Positions 17,059 to 25,350 of a stretch of DNA of 39,131 nt are shown here, one piece after another. A program made the translations under genes and the position numbers. Source of the DNA: an uncultured Clostridia bacterium. GTDB lineage: Bacteria > Bacillota > Clostridia > TANB77 > CAG-508. Where the stretch lies: assembly GCA_904384205.1 (NCBI GenBank), contig CAJFJY010000005.1, positions 1 through 39,131 of the forward strand, given 5' to 3'. The notes beneath the pieces are model-generated. The model ran no database searches. It was given only the letters and a program-made list of their open reading frames with translations, and was not told where the DNA came from. How positions within the stretch are numbered: the stretch's first letter is position 1; each line of letters opens with the position of its first letter.

Positions 17059-17619
17059 TTATAAGAGATATTTAAAAATGGATGCTTTTTCTTGCAATGT
17101 TAATATAAAGAAAAGTTTTAATAATGAATTATTTAGATATCAAAAATTGATGAGAAAATTAGAATATTATAGTAATTGTAAAAAAGATATTATATCTAAA
17201 ATTTTAATCATATTTATGAGAATTAAATATAAAAGAAAAAGTATTAAATATGGTTTTAGTATTCCTATCAATACATTTGGACCAGGATTAAACATAATGC
17301 ATAGAGGTACTATTGTAGTAAATGGAAATGCGAGAATAGGAGAAAACTGTAAAATAAATGCAGATGTTAATATAGGAACTCAAATGGGAACTAGAACAGA
17401 AACACCTACTATAGGAAATAATTGTTATATTGGTCCAGGAGCGAAGATATATTTGGAAAAATAAAAATAGGTGATAATGTAGCTATTGGAGCAAATGCGG
17501 TTGTAAATAAAGATTTCCCAGATGGAGTAACTATTGCAGGAGTTCCAGCTAAAATAGTAAGTAATAAGGGAACATGGGAAGCATATAAAAGGTTTAGGCA
17601 AAATGAAAATGTCAATTAG
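17039..17619 (+). pseudogene. Left-handed beta-helix (serine O-acetyltransferase-like) acetyltransferase, frameshifted
   Basis: Hexapeptide-repeat acetyltransferase resembling serine O-acetyltransferase, in this setting probably an acetyltransferase acting on a sugar. The first frame (141 codons, ending at 17464) carries INTFGPGLNIMHRGTIVVNG, NADVNIGTQMGTR and [12 protein letters not shown]. The second frame carries [20 protein letters not shown] and [15 protein letters not shown]. The two join if one AT dinucleotide is removed from the ATATAT at 17447-17452, so a 2-base insertion (or 1-base deletion) is the lesion. The restored protein would be about 192 aa, with no other damage. Truncation removes the last coils of the helix and the C-terminal tail, so activity as it stands is unlikely. 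Confidence 0.83.
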
Positions 17620-17649
17620 AATTTTTTAATTAGGAGGAATAGATAAAAC

Positions 17650-18747
17650 ATGAAGATAGGAATATTAACATATCACGATACTACTAATTATGGAGCAGCA
17701 TTACAAGCATATGCACTACAGAGAAAAATTCAGGAATTAGGTTATGAGGTAGATATAATTGATTATAAATGTGAAGCAGTAACAAATAGATATAAAATAA
17801 AAAAATTGAGAGAAATAAAAGATCCAAAAGAATTGATAAAAACAATATTGACGAGAAAAACAAATAGAAAATTAAAATATGAGTTTGAAAGATTTAAAAA
17901 AGATTTTCAAAAAATAAGTAAAAAAAGTTATTATAAAAATGATATAGCTGAATGTTTAAATATATATGACAAAATTATAGTTGGTAGTGATCAAGTATGG
18001 AATTTAGATTTATCAGGGAATGATGAAACATATTTTCTAGATTTTATTAAAGATCCTAAAAGAAAGATTGCTTATGCTGCAAGTTTTGGATATTCTCAAG
18101 TTCCTCAGAAATATGTAGAAAAAACAAAAGAATGTCTAGAAAATTTAGATAATATTTCAGTAAGAGAGATTCAAGGAAAAAAATTAATAGAAGATTTAGT
18201 AAATAAACAAGTTGAAGTTGTACTTGATCCAACGTTATTATTAGAAAAAAAAGATTATATGAATTTAATAGAAAAACCAAAAAAATGTTATGATAAAGAT
18301 TATATATTATTATATAAAATGTCAGATACACCAACTCTTATGAAGTTTGCAAGAAAATTGGCAAAGATAACTAAATGTAAAATTATATATTTAAATCATT
18401 CATATAAATATCAATTAGGTATGGATAATATAAGAGGAGCAAGTGTGGGAGAATTTATATGGTATTTAGAAAATGCTAAGTATGTAGTAACAAGTTCTTT
18501 TCATGGAGTAGCAATGTCAATTGTTTTTAATAAAAATTTCTTTTATGAATTGGATAATAGTAAGGGAAATTCTAATTCAAGAACAAAGAATCTGGTTGAA
18601 TTATTGAATTTAGAATGTAGAGAAATAGTACAAGCAGAAAATAATGAAATTGATAATCAGATAGAATATAATAAAGTTGATAAGATATTAACAAAAGAAA
18701 GGGAAAAATCAATAGAATTTTTAACAAAAAATTTAGAATCTGATTAA
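17650..18747 (+). CDS. Polysaccharide pyruvyl transferase family protein
   Basis: Second of three paralogues in the operon, 365 aa, intact. Motifs: TTNYGAALQAYALQRKIQ near the N-terminus, IIVGSDQVWNLD at about residues 109-120, KIAYAASFGYS, ISVREIQGKKLIEDL, VVLDPTLLL and VTSSFHGVAMSIVF at about residues 279-292. Preceded by TAGGAGGAAT with good spacing. The family uses PEP as pyruvate donor (known for CsaB-type enzymes); many members in such clusters are uncharacterised. The low identity to the 9284 copy suggests different acceptors rather than redundancy. Confidence 0.9.
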   Translation: MKIGILTYHDTTNYGAALQAYALQRKIQELGYEVDIIDYKCEAVTNRYKIKKLREIKDPKELIKTILTRKTNRKLKYEFERFKKDFQKISKKSYYKNDIAECLNIYDKIIVGSDQVWNLDLSGNDETYFLDFIKDPKRKIAYAASFGYSQVPQKYVEKTKECLENLDNISVREIQGKKLIEDLVNKQVEVVLDPTLLLEKKDYMNLIEKPKKCYDKDYILLYKMSDTPTLMKFARKLAKITKCKIIYLNHSYKYQLGMDNIRGASVGEFIWYLENAKYVVTSSFHGVAMSIVFNKNFFYELDNSKGNSNSRTKNLVELLNLECREIVQAENNEIDNQIEYNKVDKILTKEREKSIEFLTKNLESD

Positions 18748-18780
18748 AGAGAGGAGATACAATAACTAGATTATTGTAAA

Positions 18781-19845
18781 ATGAAAATGGAATATAGTGA
18801 TTTAAAAATATCAACAATTATACCTGCATATAATTCACAAGATTATATAGGAAAATGTATAGAAAGTGTATTAAACCAAAAATTTTTGCCAATTGAAATA
18901 ATTATTGTTGATGATGGATCTAAAGATAATACAGTAGAAATATGCAAAGAGTATGAAAAAAAATATGATATTGTTAAATTAGTAGAAATGCATAAAAATC
19001 AAGGAGTTAGCATTGCTAGAAATACAGGAATAAAAATTGCAGAAGGAAATTATATACATTTTATGGATTCAGATGATACAATTGAAAATAACATGTATTC
19101 AGATTTTAAAAATATTTTAAAGGAAGTTAAAGCTGATGTTATTATTTCTGGAATTAAAAATATTTATGAGAAAAATAATAAAATTGTTTTAGAAGAACCT
19201 AAAACTTCAGATTTGTATAATAAATTTGATGATATAGCTAATTTCCTAAAAGATATATGTGTAAAAGAAGGCAAAATATGGGCACTTAATGTTATTTGGA
19301 ATAAATTATACAGAAAAGATGTGATTATATCTAATGATATTATTTTTAATAGTAAAATAAATTTAGGTGAAGACTTTATATTTAATTGCAATTTTTTTAC
19401 AAATATTAATTCAATTCAAATAGTTAATAAAAGTTATTATAATTATTATAGACGAGATAATAATAGTTTGGTATCTAAGTTTAGAACAGATATAATAGAA
19501 AGAAGAAAATTGATATATTCAGAATGGGAGAAATTGTATAAAAAATATAATTTATATGATGAATGTAAAGAGGATATGCAGAAATATGAAGGATATTTAA
19601 TGTATAATAATTTATATACGATTTTTAGTAAAAATTGCAAACTTTCTTCTGCTGAGAAAAAGAGTTTTCTAAAAGAATTATTAGAATCAGAAAATATTAA
19701 TTTTGTATATTTTTTCTTTAATGGAAAGAAAAAATATGAAACAGAAAAAAAATTGATGAAGGCTAAAAAAATTGATTTGTTGTATTATTATATGTTAGTT
19801 AAAATTAAATTGATGAAACTAAAAAGTATAAGGAGAAGAACATGA
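18781..19845 (+). CDS. GT2 glycosyltransferase
   Basis: GT-A fold inverting glycosyltransferase of family 2, 354 aa. The nucleotide-binding domain begins ISTIIPAYNSQDYIGKCIES, with IIIVDDGSKDNT, NQGVSIARNTGI and the DxD-type motif FMDSDDT at about residue 96. The C-terminal third is a variable helical part. The start is odd: the clear RBS (GAGAGGAG, about 18749-18756) lies about 24 bases before the ATG at 18781, and an in-frame stop at 18763-18765 excludes earlier starts. A second ATG at 18787 is no better spaced. A lesion in the 5' end or an unusual initiation region is possible. It overlaps the next gene in ATGA fashion. Confidence 0.87.
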   Translation: MKMEYSDLKISTIIPAYNSQDYIGKCIESVLNQKFLPIEIIIVDDGSKDNTVEICKEYEKKYDIVKLVEMHKNQGVSIARNTGIKIAEGNYIHFMDSDDTIENNMYSDFKNILKEVKADVIISGIKNIYEKNNKIVLEEPKTSDLYNKFDDIANFLKDICVKEGKIWALNVIWNKLYRKDVIISNDIIFNSKINLGEDFIFNCNFFTNINSIQIVNKSYYNYYRRDNNSLVSKFRTDIIERRKLIYSEWEKLYKKYNLYDECKEDMQKYEGYLMYNNLYTIFSKNCKLSSAEKKSFLKELLESENINFVYFFFNGKKKYETEKKLMKAKKIDLLYYYMLVKIKLMKLKSIRRRT

Positions 19846-20984
19846 AGATAGAAAACTTTAATGAATGTTGTGGTTGTGCAGCTTGTTTAAATAAATGTCC
19901 TAAAAATGCGATTGTTATGAAAGAGAATGAACAAGGTTTTTTGTATCCTATTATAGATAAAAATAAATGTATTTCTTGTGGATTATGTGAAAAAGTTTGT
20001 CCTATGTTAAATAAGCTAGAACCATCAAAGGAGCAAAATCAAAAGTTCTATGCAGTAAAACATAAGGAAGAAAAAATTAGAGAAGCAAGCTCTTCTGGAG
20101 GTGTGTTTAATGAAATTGCAGAACTCTTTTTAAAAAATAATGGAGTTATATATGGAGCAGTTTTTACAGATGATTTTAAAGTAAAACATATCAGAGCTGA
20201 AGATAGATCTGGAAAAGATAAAATGAGAGGTTCAAAATATGTACAAAGTGATATACAAGATGTATATGAAAATTTGAAAAAAGATTTAGAAGGGAATAGA
20301 AAGGTGCTATTTTCTGGTACCCCATGTCAAATTGTAGCAATTAAAAAGTATCTGGGAAAAGAAGATGAAAATTTGACAACATGTGATATAATTTGCCATG
20401 GAGTGCCTAGTCCAAAAGTATTTAAAGAATACCTAGAGATGCAATCTAGAAAATTTGATTCCAAAATTAATTCTGTTTCTTTTAGAAGTAAGAAAATAAA
20501 GGGATTTGTACAAAGTATGGAAATAGAGTTTAAAAATGGAAAAAGATATTTGAAAAAATTATATAAAGATTTATATGGATATTCTTTTCTAAATGAAATA
20601 TTAATGAGAAAATCATGTTTTAACTGTCCATATTCATATGATAATAGAGTTGGAGATATAACATTAGGAGATTTTTGGGGAATTGAACATGTTGTGAAAA
20701 ATTTTGATGATAAAAAAGGAGTATCTTTAGTAATTGTTAATAATGACAAAGGTAAAAAAATATTTAATGAAATCAAGGAAAATTTTAATTTTGTAGAAAC
20801 TAATAAAGAGGAAAGTCTGAAATATAACAGAATAGGTAAATTAACTAAATCAAAGGATTATGATAAATTTTGGAAGAAATATGAAAGAATAGGTATATCA
20901 TATTTGTCTATGTATTATTATAAAAAATATGTAGGCTCAATACCTAAAAAAATATTGGAAAAAATGAAAGTTGGTAAAAAATGA
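19842..20984 (+). CDS. Fe-S / FrhB-domain oxidoreductase in capsule operon (second copy)
   Basis: Paralogue of the 11198-12397 product, 380 aa. Two N-terminal [4Fe-4S] motifs: CCGCAACLNKCP and CISCGLCEKVCP. Then SSSGGVFNEIAELFL, MRGSKYVQSD, LFSGTPCQIVAIKKYLG, ICHGVPSPKVFKEYL, and the CFNCPYSYDNRVGDITLGDFWG segment (broken here as CFNCPYSYDNR and GDITLGDFWG), which is the canonical form of the family, unlike the first copy. It joins a pyruvyl transferase gene by a 4-base ATGA overlap, repeating the association seen at 9284-12397. A role in reducing or modifying a sugar is inference; family members bind flavin and Fe-S clusters. Confidence 0.88.
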   Translation: MKIENFNECCGCAACLNKCPKNAIVMKENEQGFLYPIIDKNKCISCGLCEKVCPMLNKLEPSKEQNQKFYAVKHKEEKIREASSSGGVFNEIAELFLKNNGVIYGAVFTDDFKVKHIRAEDRSGKDKMRGSKYVQSDIQDVYENLKKDLEGNRKVLFSGTPCQIVAIKKYLGKEDENLTTCDIICHGVPSPKVFKEYLEMQSRKFDSKINSVSFRSKKIKGFVQSMEIEFKNGKRYLKKLYKDLYGYSFLNEILMRKSCFNCPYSYDNRVGDITLGDFWGIEHVVKNFDDKKGVSLVIVNNDKGKKIFNEIKENFNFVETNKEESLKYNRIGKLTKSKDYDKFWKKYERIGISYLSMYYYKKYVGSIPKKILEKMKVGKK

Positions 20985-22034
20985 AGATAGGAATATGTAC
21001 TATTAATGATAATGGAAATTATGGAAATAGATTACAAAATTATGCGGTACAAGAATTTTTGAAAAAACAGCGGAATAAAAAGTGAAACAATACAGAATTC
21101 TATAAATAATTATGGAGTAAAGTATCATATAAATAAGGCTAGAACAATGCTAGTAAAAATATTGAATTTAAAAAAGCATAGAAGACTTATTAATTTTTTG
21201 AAGTTTAATAAAAATATTAAGTTTGCAAGATTTGGAATTGATAAATCACATATAATAAAAAATATTAATAAAAAATATGACTATTTTATAACTGGTAGTG
21301 ATCAGGTTTGGAATCCTAATTTTAATAGAATGTCAGATATAGATTTTTTAGTATTTGCTACACCTGAAAAAAGAGTTGCATTTAGTGCTAGTTTTGGTAT
21401 AAGTGAAATACCAGAAGATATGAAAGACTATTACAAAGAACGTCTTTTGGGAATAAAGTATTTATCAGTAAGAGAAGATACTGGAAAAGATATTATTGAA
21501 AATTTAACAGGAAGAGAAGATGTACAGGTATTAGTAGATCCAACAATGCTTTTGACATCAGAAGAATGGAATAAAGTTATAAAAAAGCCAAAACAGTTAA
21601 AGACAGATAAATATATATTAAATTATTTTTTAGGTGAATTATCTGATAAAAGAAAACAGGAAATAGAGAGAATAGCGAAAGAGAATAATTGTGAAATAAT
21701 AAATATATTAGATAAAAATAGTCCTTTTTATGAAAATGGACCAAGTGAATTTTTATATTTAGAAAAAAATGCTTTTATGATATGTACTGATTCATTTCAT
21801 TCTTGCGTTTTTGCTATTCTATTTAATAGACCTTTTGTTGTTTTTGATAGAGAAGACTCTCATGTAAAAATGAATTCAAGATTAGATACATTATTAAATA
21901 AGTTCAACTTGAAGAGTAAATGGTTTAATGATAAAATATCAAAGGAACAATTGCAGGCTAATTATAAAGAAGTATATCAAATATTAGAAGAGGAACGAAA
22001 AAAAGCGGAAAAATTTATAAAAATACTATTATAA
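20981..22034 (+). pseudogene. Polysaccharide pyruvyl transferase, frameshifted near its start
   Basis: Third paralogue. From the ATG at 20981 the frame reads MKIGICTINDNGNYGNRLQN and YAVQEFLKK, then hits a stop at 21083. The rest of the protein (GIKSETIQNSINNYG, TGSDQVWNPNF, VAFSASFGISEIPE, LSVREDTGKDIIENL, VLVDPTMLL, CTDSFHSCVFAILF) lies in the +1 frame. Removing one A from the A6 run at 21062-21067 restores a protein of about 350 aa. The final signature reads SFHS instead of the usual SFHG. An internal ATG at 21147 could express only the C-terminal ~295 residues, lacking the N-terminal substrate-binding strand. Confidence 0.83.
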
Positions 22035-22055
22035 TAGAAAGGAACGAAATATTAG

Positions 22056-23609
22056 ATGAAAGAAAGTACTTCAAGAATTAAGAACACCACGATTAATTCA
22101 ACAATAGCATTAACATCAAAAGTATTAACATTTGTATTGCAATTCATATGTAGAACTGTATTTATAAGAGTATTAAGCACAGAATATTTGGGTGTCAATG
22201 GATTATTTACAAATATATTAACAATGTTATCATTTGCTGAATTAGGTATTGGTAATGCTATTATATTCAAATTGTATAAGCCAATAGCTGATAATGATGA
22301 AGAGAAAATAAAAACTTATATGAAATTTTACCAAAAAGCGTATTTTTTAATTGGTATAATAATATTAACAATAGGAATACTAATTATTCCATTTTTAAAA
22401 TACATGATAAATGATGTTCCAGATATAAAAGAGAATATTTATTTTATATATGTATTGTTTTTAGCAAATTCAACGATATCTTATTTCTTTACATATAAGA
22501 AATCAATTATAATTGGTTATCAAAAGGAATATATTATAACTCTAATAAATTTAGTTGCAATTATAGTACAAAATATAGTACAAATCATTATATTATTAGT
22601 AACTAAAAATTATATATTGTATTTGCTAATTCAAATTTCTGCTACATTTTTGGAGAATTTCTTGGCATCAAAGAAAGCTGATAAGATGTATCCATTTGTT
22701 AAAGATAAGAATTATGAGAAAATATCCAAATCTGAAGAAAAGAAAATATTTACAGATGTTAAGTCTTTAATTTTATATAAAATAGGATATATATTATCTA
22801 ATGGTACAGATAATATAATAATTTCTGCTTTTGTTGGAGTAAGTGAAGTAGGATTATTATCAAATTATACAACTATTACTAATGCTATAACTACATTTCT
22901 TTCATCATTTTTTAATGGTTTTACAGCAAGTGTAGGAAATTTGAATACAACTGATGATAATGAAAAAAAGGAATCTATATTTTATCAAATCTTGTCACTA
23001 TCTTTTTTAGTATATGGGTTTGTGTCAGTAGCTATAGCATTATTAAGTAATGATTTTATTGTAATATGGTTAGGACAAGATTATCTATTAAGCTTTAGTG
23101 TATGTTTGGCATTAGGACTTAATATGTATGTTGATGGAATGAGATTTGTAAATTATACTTTTAGAAATACAATGGGATTATTTAAGAAAGGAAGACTTAT
23201 TCCTTTAATTTCATCTGTTACTAATGTGATTTTATCAGTATTATTAGTAAGATATATAGGTATTTTTGGTGTATTAATTGCAACAGTATTAACTAGATTA
23301 TTTATAACAACAATGTATGATCCATATTTATTGCATAAATATAAATTTAATACACCATGTAGAAGATATTATTTAACATATATATATTATTTTATTATAC
23401 TAATTATGGACTTTTGTATTTGCAATTTTGTTTTATCTAAAATAGTAATTGGAGGAATCCTAGGCTTTATAGTAAAAGGAATTGTAATAATGATAATTAC
23501 ATATATATTATTCCTAATTTTTGTATGCAGAATGAAAGAGTTTAAAGAGCTAAAAGATATATTAAAAAATATAGTATTAAAAAGATTTATAAAAAGAAAG
23601 GAAGTATAA
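22056..23609 (+). CDS. Wzx-type lipid-linked oligosaccharide flippase
   Basis: MOP-superfamily polysaccharide exporter that flips the lipid-linked repeat unit to the outer face of the membrane. 517 aa with about 12-14 hydrophobic segments. The N-terminus NSTIALTSKVLTFVLQFICR, then VFIRVLSTEYLGVNGLFTNI and SFAELGIGNAIIFKLYKPIA, is characteristic of the Wzx group in Firmicutes EPS loci. A later segment FRNTMGLFKKGRLIPLISS is also typical. It follows the pyruvyl transferase pseudogene by 21 bases with GAAAGGA as RBS and is followed after 3 bases by the MenD-like gene. Confidence 0.91.
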   Translation: MKESTSRIKNTTINSTIALTSKVLTFVLQFICRTVFIRVLSTEYLGVNGLFTNILTMLSFAELGIGNAIIFKLYKPIADNDEEKIKTYMKFYQKAYFLIGIIILTIGILIIPFLKYMINDVPDIKENIYFIYVLFLANSTISYFFTYKKSIIIGYQKEYIITLINLVAIIVQNIVQIIILLVTKNYILYLLIQISATFLENFLASKKADKMYPFVKDKNYEKISKSEEKKIFTDVKSLILYKIGYILSNGTDNIIISAFVGVSEVGLLSNYTTITNAITTFLSSFFNGFTASVGNLNTTDDNEKKESIFYQILSLSFLVYGFVSVAIALLSNDFIVIWLGQDYLLSFSVCLALGLNMYVDGMRFVNYTFRNTMGLFKKGRLIPLISSVTNVILSVLLVRYIGIFGVLIATVLTRLFITTMYDPYLLHKYKFNTPCRRYYLTYIYYFIILIMDFCICNFVLSKIVIGGILGFIVKGIVIMIITYILFLIFVCRMKEFKELKDILKNIVLKRFIKRKEV

Positions 23610-23612
23610 ATA

Positions 23613-25340
23613 ATGTATTCAAATGTAAAAAATGTACAATTATTAGTAGCAATGTTAAAAGCAAAGAAGGTAAAAAATATAGTAGTGTCTGCAGGAACTA
23701 GTCATGATGCTATTGCAAGATCACTTGAATGTGATGACTATTTTAAAACATATAATATTGTTGATGAGAGAAGTGCAGCTTTTTTTGCATTAGGTTTAAT
23801 TCAAGAATTGAATGAAACAGTTGCAATTGTTTGTACAGCGGGTACAGCGGCAGTTAATTATTTAACAGGAGTAACAGAGGCTTCTAGAAGAAATTTGCCT
23901 CTAGTTGTAATTACTGCTGATAAGAATCCATATTATTATAATCAATTTGAAGATCAAATGGTTGATCAAATTAATTTATTTAAGTCAGTTGTAAAACATA
24001 CAGTTTCATTGCCAATGATAAAAGATGATAAAGATAGATGGTATTGTGAAAGACTTTTGAATGAAGCCTTTTTAGAAATTAATCATCATGGGACAGGTCC
24101 AGTTCATATTAATATTCCAATAGAAGAAGGTATGTTTGCAATTGGAGATACTTTTACAACAAAGGAATTACCAAAAATAAAGGTTATAGAAAGATTAGAC
24201 GTTTCAAGTGATTTGAATAAATGGGAGGAAAAGTTTAGATCTTTAAAAAATAAAAAAGTTTTAATTGTTTATGGACAAGATTACAATGTTACACAAAGTA
24301 GAATTGAAAAATTGGAAAAGATTTTTAGAAATTATAATTGTTTAATTTCTACAGAGAAGTTGTCTAATTTGCATTGTGAAGGAGCTATTGAAATGTCTAA
24401 AGTTTCAAGAATGATGACAGTATCTGGTGAGTTTGAACAAATATGTCCAGATGTTGTTATTAGCTTGGCAGGTTCAGTAGCTTGGGATGGAAAATTTGCA
24501 CTTAAAAGTAATAATAAAAAATTTGAAAATTGGCTTGTTTCAGAATTTGGCATGGTTCAAGATTTTTATAGAAATTTGACTAATATTTTTGAATGTTCTA
24601 TAGATGAGTTTTTAGAAAAAATGTCTAATTATGAAATTGATGAGAAAAATGATTATTATAATTTATGTAAGAATTTAGATGCTAAATTTGAATTGCCAAA
24701 TTTTGAATATTCAAATTTGTATGTTACTCAAAAGCTTATGAATAATATTCCTAAAGATTCTATATTAAATTTAGCAAATAGTAGTACTATAAGGTTAGCA
24801 CAATATTTTGATAATGATCCAAGCATAAAGATTTATTGTAATCGTGGTATTCATGGAATAGATGGGTGTATGTCAACTTTTATAGGACAAAGTGCAGTAA
24901 CTGATAAATTAAGTTTTTTAATAATTGGAGATTTGACATTTTTTTATGATATGAATGCATTGTGGAATAGATATGTTGGAAAAAATGTAAGGATAATGTT
25001 GGTAAATAATTCAGGAGCGGCTTTATTTCATTTTAATCAAGGATTACAAAAATATCCAACACTTAATGAAAATGTTGCAGCAGATCATAATGCAACAGCA
25101 AAAGGTTGGACAGAATCAAGAGGGTTTAAATATTTATCTTCTACAAATAAAGAAGAATTTGATAAAAACTTAGTAGAATTTGTAAATCCTAATTCAGATA
25201 AACCGATAATTTTAGAGGTATTTACTAAAAAAGAAGAGGATGCAAGATTACAACATGAATTTTTTGAATATAATTTACCAGATTCTGAGAAATTAAAAAG
25301 AAATATAAAGAGTGTAATAAAAAAGGCAATTGGTAGATAA
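23613..25340 (+). CDS. MenD-like thiamine-diphosphate enzyme in capsule operon
   Basis: ThDP-dependent enzyme closest to MenD (SEPHCHC synthase) by motif. 575 aa, slightly longer than typical MenD. Visible features: YNIVDERSAAFFALGL with the catalytic-type Glu52, VCTAGTAAVNYLTGVTEASR, ITADKNPYYYNQFEDQMVDQ, GPVHINIPIEEG, and the ThDP/Mg motif GDLTFFYDMNALWN to VNNSGAALFHF at about residues 436-465. No menaquinone or isochorismate gene is nearby. It sits between wzx and an SDR gene, all in the capsule operon. I infer a decarboxylation/carboligation that makes an unusual sugar or a non-sugar decoration. A duplicate true MenD is the alternative. Confidence 0.85.
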   Translation: MYSNVKNVQLLVAMLKAKKVKNIVVSAGTSHDAIARSLECDDYFKTYNIVDERSAAFFALGLIQELNETVAIVCTAGTAAVNYLTGVTEASRRNLPLVVITADKNPYYYNQFEDQMVDQINLFKSVVKHTVSLPMIKDDKDRWYCERLLNEAFLEINHHGTGPVHINIPIEEGMFAIGDTFTTKELPKIKVIERLDVSSDLNKWEEKFRSLKNKKVLIVYGQDYNVTQSRIEKLEKIFRNYNCLISTEKLSNLHCEGAIEMSKVSRMMTVSGEFEQICPDVVISLAGSVAWDGKFALKSNNKKFENWLVSEFGMVQDFYRNLTNIFECSIDEFLEKMSNYEIDEKNDYYNLCKNLDAKFELPNFEYSNLYVTQKLMNNIPKDSILNLANSSTIRLAQYFDNDPSIKIYCNRGIHGIDGCMSTFIGQSAVTDKLSFLIIGDLTFFYDMNALWNRYVGKNVRIMLVNNSGAALFHFNQGLQKYPTLNENVAADHNATAKGWTESRGFKYLSSTNKEEFDKNLVEFVNPNSDKPIILEVFTKKEEDARLQHEFFEYNLPDSEKLKRNIKSVIKKAIGR

Positions 25341-25350
25341 GGAGAAAAGA

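Noticed and set aside
21062-21068. AAAAAAC as a programmed -1 frameshift site in the pyruvyl transferase
   Set aside because: The downstream coding frame is +1 (or -2) relative to the start, so a -1 slip on this heptamer would not restore it.
23613-25340. Menaquinone biosynthesis locus
   Set aside because: Only a MenD-like gene is present; no menF, menH, menC, menE or menB lies nearby.
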